Notes under the pieces: generated by a model
Databases searched by the model: none
Seen by the model: the letters and a program-made list of their open reading frames with translations, nothing else
What the model was told of the DNA's origin: nothing
Position numbers and translations under genes: made by a program
In this document: in pieces, positions 8,284 through 14,871 of the stretch
Numbering within the stretch: the stretch's first letter is position 1
How the letters are laid out: every line of letters starts with the position of its first letter
Origin: Phycisphaerae bacterium
Lineage (GTDB): Bacteria; Planctomycetota; Phycisphaerae; UBA1845; Fen-1342
Assembly: GCA_030428945.1 (NCBI GenBank)
Contig: JAUIEC010000003.1
Coordinates: 62,001-126,000, forward strand
Length of the DNA: 64,000 nt
Direction: 5' to 3'

Positions 8284-9414
8284 ATGAGTACAACATTGAA
8301 GCGTGTCCGCATCGCGGGCACCGGCTCCTTCCTGCCCGGTGACCCGGTCACCAATGACCGGATCGACGACGTCCTCGGGCACCTGACCGATGCGCCGCCG
8401 CGGGTCCAGCAGTTCGCCCGGACCGTCTGCAGGCGAATGCTCGACCAGAGCGGCGTCGAGTCGCGACACTTCGCGATCCACCCCGAGACCCGCGCGCTGA
8501 CCCACAGCATCGCCGGACTCGCCGAACCCGCCGCCCGCAAGGCCCTCGAAATGGCCGGCCGCCAGCCCGAGGACATCGACTTCGTCCTGATCTCGAGCTC
8601 GACCTACGATCGCGGCACCCCGCCGACCTCGGTCCTGCTGCAGGAACGCCTCGGCATCGACGCCTGCGCCGAGATGGAAGTCCACTCGAACTGCTCCGGC
8701 ATCGGCAAGTGCATGCAGGTCGCCTATGACGCCCTCCGCGTCGGCCGCTACAAGACCGCCCTGGTGGTTTACTCGCAGCTCTCCAGCGCCTACCTGCGGG
8801 CCAGCTACTACAACCAGGCCAAGATGAACAAGACCCAGGCCGCCCTGCGCTACATCCTCGCCGACGGCGCCGGCGCGGTCCTGCTCGAAGCCGTCGACGA
8901 CGACGCAGAGAACGTCCAGGGCGAACTGCTCGGCACCTACATGGAAAGCATCGGCGGCAAGCTGCCCCCGGCCATGATGTGCGGCGGCGGCGTCGAAGAC
9001 ATCATGGACTCGCGCAACCCGATCGAATCCGTCTACCAGGAAGGCAAGCACCACCTCGACCAGGACTTCTCGGCCGTCAACAGCTTCGCCGGCCCGCGGC
9101 TCTTCGAGGGCATGCTGCGGATGTTCAAGACGCTCGAGGTCAAGCCCGGCCGGGATGTCGACCACTTCGTCTGGTCGATCCCGACCATGCAGCTTTTCCA
9201 CGACAACGTGCCCGGGTACGTCGAGGAGATGGGCATCAAGGCCGAACAGCTCCAGTTCCGGGCCGCCCGCAGCGGCTACTGCGGCGGGGCGTCCCTGCTG
9301 ATCCACTTCGATGACCTGGTCCGCGCCGGCGAACTGCAGCGCGGACAGACCGCGGTCGTCTACTCGGTCGAATCCAGCAAGTGGATGTCGGCCGGCTTCT
9401 ACCTTCGCTGGTAA
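8284..9414 (+). CDS. ketoacyl-ACP synthase III-like (thiolase fold) protein with altered catalytic triad
   Basis: The 376-aa product follows the FabH/OleA fold throughout: an N-terminal GTGSFLPG segment, the nucleophile loop VHSNCSGIGK with C137, an LADGAGAVLLEA segment, and a C-terminal region ending GFYLRW that matches the GSALVRF end of FabH. Where FabH has His (PHQAN) this protein reads VWSIPT (296-301), and where FabH has Asn (GNTSAAS) it reads GYCGGAS (331-337). So the cysteine is kept but the usual His and Asn appear to be lost, and a second cysteine sits near the Asn site. The fold call is secure; condensation activity is doubtful and may be replaced by acyl transfer or another reaction. 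It heads a tight operon with a methyltransferase and an SDR. Confidence 0.85.
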   Translation: MSTTLKRVRIAGTGSFLPGDPVTNDRIDDVLGHLTDAPPRVQQFARTVCRRMLDQSGVESRHFAIHPETRALTHSIAGLAEPAARKALEMAGRQPEDIDFVLISSSTYDRGTPPTSVLLQERLGIDACAEMEVHSNCSGIGKCMQVAYDALRVGRYKTALVVYSQLSSAYLRASYYNQAKMNKTQAALRYILADGAGAVLLEAVDDDAENVQGELLGTYMESIGGKLPPAMMCGGGVEDIMDSRNPIESVYQEGKHHLDQDFSAVNSFAGPRLFEGMLRMFKTLEVKPGRDVDHFVWSIPTMQLFHDNVPGYVEEMGIKAEQLQFRAARSGYCGGASLLIHFDDLVRAGELQRGQTAVVYSVESSKWMSAGFYLRW

Positions 9415-9419
9415 CGCCG

Positions 9420-9983
9420 ATGTCCTCGTCACCCGCACAGCAGCCGCAGCCGCCGCAGCCGACCGCCCTCGACGCGATCCCGCTGACCGTCCGCGGAATC
9501 GTCTACGCGATCGCGTTCCTCGCCATGATCCTGATCGTCGTGCCCTACGGCGCCAGCCGCTTCGAGGTCTACTTCCCGCAGTGGCACTTCGTCCAACTGC
9601 CGGTCGCCGTCCAGTACATCGGCTGGGCCCTCTTCGCGATCACGCTCGCGATCTACCTGACCGCCTCGTTCCACCTGATGTCCCGTGGCCGCGGGGCGTA
9701 CGTCGAATTCGACCCGCCGAAGGAGTTCGTCGCGACCGGCATGTTCCGCTGGTGCCGCAACCCGATCGCGTTGTGCGTCGTCCTGATGCTGCTGTTCCTC
9801 GCGATCGCCAAGTCGTCGACCGGCGTGCTGCTGCTGTTCCTGGTCGCCGCGCCGCTGGCCCACGCACAGGTGGTCCTGCTCGAGGAACCGCTGCTGCGGC
9901 AGCGCTTCGGCCAGCCCTACGAGGACTTCCTGAACACGGTCCCGCGCTGGATCCCGCGACCGCCGCGTGCGGACGCTCCGTGA
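9420..9983 (+). CDS. isoprenylcysteine/phospholipid methyltransferase-like membrane protein
   Basis: The 187-aa integral membrane protein has four to five hydrophobic helices. Its C-terminal half has the ICMT/PEMT signature: GMFRWCRNPIALCVVLM (the RNP-type cofactor region) and EEPLLRQRFGQPYEDFLNTV followed by PRWIPR, the conserved end of these enzymes. The family uses S-adenosylmethionine to methylate lipids or prenylated groups at the membrane. It starts 5 nt after the ketosynthase-like stop and overlaps the next gene by GTGA, so the three genes form an operon. That argues for methylation of the product or intermediate handled by its neighbours. The methyl acceptor is unknown. Confidence 0.82.
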   Translation: MSSSPAQQPQPPQPTALDAIPLTVRGIVYAIAFLAMILIVVPYGASRFEVYFPQWHFVQLPVAVQYIGWALFAITLAIYLTASFHLMSRGRGAYVEFDPPKEFVATGMFRWCRNPIALCVVLMLLFLAIAKSSTGVLLLFLVAAPLAHAQVVLLEEPLLRQRFGQPYEDFLNTVPRWIPRPPRADAP

Positions 9984-11002
9984 CGGCCGTCATCACCGGC
10001 GCCACCGGCTTCCTCGGCGGGGCACTTGCCCGCGAACTTCTCGAACAAGGCACGCCTGTCCGCGTCCTCGCCCGCCGGCCGGAAGCGGCCGAACCCCTGA
10101 AACAGCTTGGAGCCGAGGTCCACGCCGGCAACCTCGAAGACGCCGCCAGCCTGTGCGGCCTGATCGAAGCCGGAGATGTCGTCTACCACTGCGCCGCGCG
10201 GGTCGACCTGTCGGGCCCGCTCCGCGACTTCGAGCGGACCAACGTCGAGGGAACCCAGAACCTGCTCGACGCCTGCCGCGACAACCAACCCGGTCGCTTC
10301 GTTTTCGTCAGCTCCGGCGCCGTCTACGGCGCGGCCGCGTTGAACGAGCGCGTTTCTGCCGACCGCATTCCGGCCGAGCCACTGGCGTACAACTTCTACG
10401 GGCGAACCAAGCGGGCGGCCGAGCAGCGCGTCGAGGCGGCGGCGGCGCGGGACGGCTTCGATTACGTCATTCTCCGCCTTGGGTTCCTGTACGGCGTCGG
10501 GAATCGTCCGCTGCTGGACCACGTCGAACCGCTGATGCGCAAAGGCCGTTACGTGCTGATGGGCAAGGGGAAGAATCGGATCGCGACACTCGACATCGCC
10601 GACGCTGTCGCGGCCACGATTGCCGTCGGCACCCACCCGGCCGCGGCCGGCCGGACCTACGACGGCGCCAGCAGCGAAGCGGTCACGCAGCGCGAGTTCT
10701 TCGCGGCCACGGCCGAGGCGCTGGGCTGTTCGACTCGGTTCCGCGACATCCGCCTGTCGCTGGCCCGCCCGCTGGCCCGCGTGGCGGAGTGGACCTGCGG
10801 CCTGCTTGGCCGCCCGGCCCCGCTGACGCGGGCGATGGTGGACCTGCTCGGCGCCGACCAGCAGATCGACAGCAGCGCGATGCGGGATGAACTCGGCTGG
10901 GAGCCGAAAGTCAGCTTCGCGGAAGGGATGCAGCGGATGCGCGAGTGGTACGCTGGGGAGGGAGCGAGGGAACGAGGGAGCCAGGGAGCGAGGAGAGAGT
11001 GA
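9980..11002 (+). CDS. extended SDR / NAD-dependent epimerase-dehydratase (3-beta-HSD/OleD-like)
   Basis: The 340-aa protein uses a GTG start overlapping the upstream stop (GTGA). It opens with the Rossmann motif TGATGFLGG (7-14), has the catalytic serine region VSSGAVYG (110-117) and the Y140-x3-K144 pair. The C-terminal half resembles the 3-beta-hydroxysteroid dehydrogenase branch that includes OleD and sterol dehydrogenases. It would oxidise or reduce a hydroxyl/keto group, or epimerise a sugar; the lipid context favours the first. The last 15 or so residues (EGARERGSQGARRE) are encoded by an 8-bp GAGGGAGC repeat array, so the original C-terminus may have been extended by the repeat. Confidence 0.85.
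   Translation: MTAVITGATGFLGGALARELLEQGTPVRVLARRPEAAEPLKQLGAEVHAGNLEDAASLCGLIEAGDVVYHCAARVDLSGPLRDFERTNVEGTQNLLDACRDNQPGRFVFVSSGAVYGAAALNERVSADRIPAEPLAYNFYGRTKRAAEQRVEAAAARDGFDYVILRLGFLYGVGNRPLLDHVEPLMRKGRYVLMGKGKNRIATLDIADAVAATIAVGTHPAAAGRTYDGASSEAVTQREFFAATAEALGCSTRFRDIRLSLARPLARVAEWTCGLLGRPAPLTRAMVDLLGADQQIDSSAMRDELGWEPKVSFAEGMQRMREWYAGEGARERGSQGARRE
10958..10997. repeat. GAGGGAGC-family 8-bp array, left arm of a 34-bp perfect inverted repeat
   Basis: Octamers GAGGGAGC, GAGGGAAC, GAGGGAGC, CAGGGAGC follow one another inside the last codons of the SDR gene. Positions 10959-10992 are an exact reverse complement of 11133-11166. The two arms bracket a 140-bp spacer that itself contains a small dyad. 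Confidence 0.92.
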
Positions 11003-11010
11003 GCGAACCG

Positions 11011-11042
11011 TGCCACTGCGCAAGAGCTCAAGAGCAGTGGCA
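11011..11042. repeat. GCAGTGGCA dyad (9-bp stem)
   Basis: TGCCACTGC (11011-11019) and GCAGTGGCA (11034-11042) form a perfect 9-bp stem with a 14-nt loop containing GAGCTC. The GAGCAGTGGCA core recurs at 25153-25164 and, as its reverse complement, at 32046-32055. It sits inside the spacer of the 34-bp inverted repeat. Confidence 0.75.
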
Positions 11043-11132
11043 AAACCGCCGGCCTGGAAAAGGTGGGGGACCCATGCCCGGTATCCGGCTCTCGGTTCCC
11101 AGTCCCCCCGCCGGTTCCCGGTTTCGGTCTTT

Positions 11133-11166
11133 CTCGCTCCCTGGCTCCCTCGTTCCCTCGCTCCCT
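11133..11166. repeat. GAGGGAGC-family array, right arm of the 34-bp inverted repeat
   Basis: This is the exact reverse complement of 10959-10992, made of GCTCCCTC-type octamers. It ends 64 bp before the ATG of the alkaline-phosphatase-superfamily gene, so it lies in that gene's leader or promoter region. Confidence 0.92.
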
Positions 11167-11230
11167 TCCCCTTGACTCTCCCCCCGCGCCGCGCGAGCAT
11201 CCACACGGGTAAACCACCGCGAAAGGCACC

Positions 11231-12820
11231 ATGGCCAGGCATCCCAACATTCTGCTGATCGTCGTCGACTGCGCACGGGCCGACAAATGGCTCGGGCCCG
11301 ACCGCTCCGTCCATACGCCGAACCTCGATCGCCTCGCGGCCGGGGGGACGGCGTTCAATACCGCCATTACCGAAAAAAGCTGCACGACGCCCAGCTTCTC
11401 GACCCTGCTGACCGGGCAGTACAGCCCGCTGCACGGGGTGCACCTGGTCTGGGGCTACCGCCTGCCGCAGAGCGTGCCGATGCTGACCGAGCCGTTCAAG
11501 GCGGCCGGCTATCACACCTACGCCGAGGTCAGCGGGCCGCTGCTGCCCGAGATGGGCCTCGCCCGCGGCTTCGACGAGTACCACTACCGGGCCCCGTGCG
11601 ACCACCTGCACACGGCCTGGGGCGACCAGTTCCTCGAGAAGATCCGCGGCGGCTACAAGGGCCCCTGGCTGACCATGCTGCACATCTGGGAACTGCACCC
11701 GCACCGCTACGTCGATGACCACTACAACAGCGACCAGTACGGCCGCGACGAGTACGAACGCGCCATCAGCAGCCTCGACGTGCAGCTTGGCCGGATCTTC
11801 GACGCGGTCGACGACAACACGATCATCGCCTTTACCGGCGACCACGGCGAGAAGACGCACTTCGAACAGTACCAGCCCGGAACGGCCGTCGAGTACGCCC
11901 GCGAACTGCTCGGCATCGACGACGCGACCGGCATGGCACCCTACGCGGTGGCCGGCTGGGCCGGGCCGAGCGTGCTTCAGGAGATGTACGGCAAGTGCAC
12001 GCCGCTGATGCGCGACGTGCGGTTGCGCGACCGCAAGCCGCCGACCAAGCCGTCAATCTGGCGGCGGATGCGCGACCGCTGGAACGTGCTGCGCCTGACG
12101 CCGATGGTCTACTTCCACGACCTGCTCGCACTCGGGGCGCCGCTCAAGCTGACGAAGATGCTCGAACGCCGCGGCCTGCTCGACCCGAACCGCTCGAAGA
12201 AGAAGGTCGAGAAGATGGTCGATCGCATCGGCACCGACGAACTGCTCGACATGCACATGCGGATGTGGATCAACTCGTACCGGCACAACTACGACGAGGG
12301 ACACATGGTGCACGTGTATGATTTCCTCGTGCGGGTGCCCTTCGTCCTCCACGGACCAGGCGTCCCGCCCGGGGTGCTGCACGAGCGGATGGTCCGCCAG
12401 CCGGACTTCATGCCGACCCTGATGGACCTCGCCGGCGTGCCGAACGACAAGGCCGGCCAGATCGCCGGACGCAGCTTCCGCCCGCTGCTCGACGGCCAGC
12501 CCTGGGAACCTCGCCCGGCGTTCGTCTCCGTCTCGGGCTGCCCGGCCGACCTCGAAATCCGCGGCGTCCGCACCGAAACACACAAATTCACCTACGGACC
12601 CGAGAACGACCAGTTGCCGGCCGAACTCTACGACCTGCGGGCCGACCCCGGCGAGCGGAACAACATCATCGCCGGACACCCCGAACGCGCCGCCGAACTG
12701 AAGGCCCTGGCCGACTCGTTCGTTCCCGCCGACGGCGCCGCCGCGATCGACGCGATGGAACTCAGCGAAGGCGAACGCTCGCAGGTCGAGAAGCAACTCG
12801 AAGAACTGGGATACCTGTAG
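11231..12820 (+). CDS. alkaline phosphatase/sulfatase superfamily hydrolase with Thr in place of formylglycine Cys
   Basis: The 529-aa cytoplasm-start protein has the superfamily frame: metal-binding IVVDCARAD (11-18), a nucleophile loop SCTTPSFSTLLTG (50-62), TGDHGE for the second metal site, and sulfatase-type C-terminal segments (RVPFVLHGPG, DLAGV, ELYDLRADPGE). In true sulfatases the loop is C/S-x-P-x-R with Cys or Ser matured to formylglycine. Here the nucleophile position is T52 and the Arg is F56, so formylglycine maturation is not expected. A phosphodiesterase, phosphatase or phospho-head-group transferase role is more likely than sulfate ester hydrolysis. No signal peptide is evident. 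It follows the lipid-type operon after a repeat-filled spacer. Confidence 0.82.
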   Translation: MARHPNILLIVVDCARADKWLGPDRSVHTPNLDRLAAGGTAFNTAITEKSCTTPSFSTLLTGQYSPLHGVHLVWGYRLPQSVPMLTEPFKAAGYHTYAEVSGPLLPEMGLARGFDEYHYRAPCDHLHTAWGDQFLEKIRGGYKGPWLTMLHIWELHPHRYVDDHYNSDQYGRDEYERAISSLDVQLGRIFDAVDDNTIIAFTGDHGEKTHFEQYQPGTAVEYARELLGIDDATGMAPYAVAGWAGPSVLQEMYGKCTPLMRDVRLRDRKPPTKPSIWRRMRDRWNVLRLTPMVYFHDLLALGAPLKLTKMLERRGLLDPNRSKKKVEKMVDRIGTDELLDMHMRMWINSYRHNYDEGHMVHVYDFLVRVPFVLHGPGVPPGVLHERMVRQPDFMPTLMDLAGVPNDKAGQIAGRSFRPLLDGQPWEPRPAFVSVSGCPADLEIRGVRTETHKFTYGPENDQLPAELYDLRADPGERNNIIAGHPERAAELKALADSFVPADGAAAIDAMELSEGERSQVEKQLEELGYL

Positions 12821-12840
12821 GGCAACCCTCGAAGGCTCCC

Positions 12841-12928
12841 GTGACAGAGTGAAGGAGTGATGGAGTGAAAGAGGAAGTAGCGCTGCATAGCCAACCTCTT
12901 TCGCACCTTCACGTTTTCACTCTTTCGC
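12841..12928. repeat. GTGAAAGG-family octamer arrays as a 34-nt-arm inverted repeat
   Basis: The left arm 12841-12874 (GAGTGAAG, GAGTGATG, GAGTGAAA units) and the right arm 12895-12928 (units such as CTTTCGCA, CCTTCACG) are imperfect inverted copies, 26 of 34 positions matching by eye, with a 20-nt loop. The element fills the spacer between the phosphatase-like gene and the membrane glycosyltransferase and could fold in RNA from either strand. Confidence 0.75.
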
Positions 12929-12950
12929 ATCGCCCCGGACTCCGCCCGTG

Positions 12951-14780
12951 ATGCCAGGGTGGATCTCCAGACCGAGCTTTGCCGCAGCCGCGTTGGTGCT
13001 GTTGGCGATTACTTTTGTCGGCCACGGCGGCAGTCTCTACGACGGGCTGTTCTTCGACGACTACTGGCACCAGGTCACGCTCGGTACCTATGGCTGGAGC
13101 TTCGACGACCTGGTCGAGTCGGCCACCTTCGACGTGCCCGGCGAACTGGTCCAGCACTGGTGGCAGACCGAGCCGCTGAAGTGGCGCTACGCCCGCCCGG
13201 TCGCGATGTTCTTCATGAAGATCGAGTACGTCCTCAGCGGCGGCGACGGGTTCTACGTCCACGCGTTCGCGCTGCTCTGGCACTGGCTGACCGCCGTGCT
13301 GGTCTGGCGACTCGCCGCCTGGGCCCTGCGACACAACGGCTGGGCACTGCTGGCCGCCGGCCTGTTCGTCATCGAACCGCAGTCGGCCATCGGCATCAGT
13401 TGGATCGCCGCCCGCAACGCCGGCATCAGCGGACTGCTGTTCATGCTCGCCGTCGTGCTCTACGCCCGGACCGTCTTCCCGCTCGACAGCGACCGGCCGC
13501 TGCGCCGGCAGTGGCCGTGGATCGCGGGGGCGGCGTTCGCGTGGCTGGCCGCACTGTTCAGTCGCGAGACGGCCATCGTTTTTCCGCTGGTCGTGCTGAC
13601 CCTCGACCTGCTGCGCGGCTGGCGGGCGGTCTGGAATCGCTGGGGCGTCTACGTCGTGCTCGGGGTCGTCGGTCTCGGGTACCTCTACTGGCGGCTGCTG
13701 GTGTTTCCGACGATCGACCCGCCGGACATCTACTTCACCGCCCCGAGCGGACCGGGTTACCTGCTCTGGGCCGTCAGCAAGCTGCTGCAGATGCTGGTGG
13801 CCATGTGGTGGCACCTGCCGCTGTTTCTCGGCATCGCCACCTATGACGGCTTGAGCGCCGACCTGGTGCTGACCCACCTCGCGCTGCTCGTGATGATCGG
13901 CATCATCGCCTTCTGGTACCTGCGCACCTGCCGAAGCGAGCCGACCCGCTGGGTCTGGCCGATCTGGGTCGTGGCCGCCTTCGCCCCGGTCATCCCGGTC
14001 TTCATGATGCCGCACTTCGGCTACCTGGCCGCACCTGCCGTCTCGATCATGCTCGCGATCATGCTGCGGCACCTGCGCGGCCGCAAGCAGATCGGGCTGC
14101 TGGTGCTGATCGTCGCGTCGCACTGCTGGTCGCTGGCGATCTACCGTTTCGTCTGGCGTGGCATCGTTCGCAGTGAGCAGTTGATTTACGACCACATGAC
14201 GTACCAGGACGGCGCACCGTCGCCGGGCACGCAGTTGTTCCTGATCGATCTGCCGGTCTGCGGCATCTACAACGCGGTCGCCATGCGGGCCGCCTGGCAG
14301 CAGTCCGACCTGCAGAGCCACGTCCTGACCTACGCGCCGCATCCGCTGCAGGCCGACATCGATTCGACCGTCGAGGTCGTCGACGCGCGGACCCTCATCG
14401 TTCGCGCCGCCCCGCCCGGATACTTCGCCGGCATGAGCGGGGCGATGCTGCTCGACGGCATGCGGGCCGGGCTGCCGCTCGAGGTCGGCGACGTCATCGA
14501 GCACGCCGCCTTCACCGTCACCGTGCTCGACAAGCAGGACGGCGGCGTCACCGGGTTGCGGTTCGTCTTCCCGCGCCCGCTGGCCGACCCCGGCTATCGC
14601 TTCTATGTCAGCAGCCTCGACGGTCCGGCCCGCCGGCTTCGCTTCGACGACGCCCCCGAGCCCCCGGTCCCGTTCAACGAGGTCTACGCCACGCAGTTCC
14701 GCGAACGCCGGGCCTACTTCGCGATCCTCGAGTTCATCGGACAGTTCGTCGAGTCGGACCTCGTCATGACCGGCAAGTGA
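12951..14780 (+). CDS. GT-C type membrane glycosyltransferase-like protein (TMTC-related, no TPRs)
   Basis: The roughly 609-aa protein has about ten transmembrane segments up to residue 400, then a soluble beta-rich tail (DSTVEVVDARTLIVRAAPPG onward). Motifs parallel the TMTC-like protein at the start of the window: an acidic FFDDYW loop near 36-41, RPVAMFFMK near 83, an HxxxLLWHWLTA helix, FVIEPQSAIGISWIAARNAG near 142-160, and SRETAI near 204. It lacks TPRs. It is likely a polyprenol-linked sugar transferase or relative; the donor and acceptor are unknown. The start is ATG 12951; a GTG directly before it (12948) is possible. Confidence 0.72.
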   Translation: MPGWISRPSFAAAALVLLAITFVGHGGSLYDGLFFDDYWHQVTLGTYGWSFDDLVESATFDVPGELVQHWWQTEPLKWRYARPVAMFFMKIEYVLSGGDGFYVHAFALLWHWLTAVLVWRLAAWALRHNGWALLAAGLFVIEPQSAIGISWIAARNAGISGLLFMLAVVLYARTVFPLDSDRPLRRQWPWIAGAAFAWLAALFSRETAIVFPLVVLTLDLLRGWRAVWNRWGVYVVLGVVGLGYLYWRLLVFPTIDPPDIYFTAPSGPGYLLWAVSKLLQMLVAMWWHLPLFLGIATYDGLSADLVLTHLALLVMIGIIAFWYLRTCRSEPTRWVWPIWVVAAFAPVIPVFMMPHFGYLAAPAVSIMLAIMLRHLRGRKQIGLLVLIVASHCWSLAIYRFVWRGIVRSEQLIYDHMTYQDGAPSPGTQLFLIDLPVCGIYNAVAMRAAWQQSDLQSHVLTYAPHPLQADIDSTVEVVDARTLIVRAAPPGYFAGMSGAMLLDGMRAGLPLEVGDVIEHAAFTVTVLDKQDGGVTGLRFVFPRPLADPGYRFYVSSLDGPARRLRFDDAPEPPVPFNEVYATQFRERRAYFAILEFIGQFVESDLVMTGK

Positions 14781-14845
14781 GCGGGCCGACACGGCCGCGA
14801 CGCCAGACTCGCGAATCCCCGGAATACCGTTCCGCCAGCCCGGGT

Positions 14846-14851
14846 TACAAT
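14846..14851 (+). promoter_or_regulatory. candidate -10 box (TACAAT) for dsbD
   Basis: TACAAT, preceded by GGGT, lies 26-68 bp before the possible dsbD starts. No good -35 hexamer is seen 16-18 bp upstream. It is similar in position and sequence to TACAAT at 47200 and TATACT at 59310. Confidence 0.35.
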
Positions 14852-14871
14852 ACGAAGTCCGGGGCACTTCG

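Noticed and set aside
8284-11002. Complete oleABCD olefin pathway
   Set aside because: Only OleA-like and OleD-like members are present; no OleB hydrolase or OleC ligase is found and the OleA-like protein lacks the usual His and Asn.
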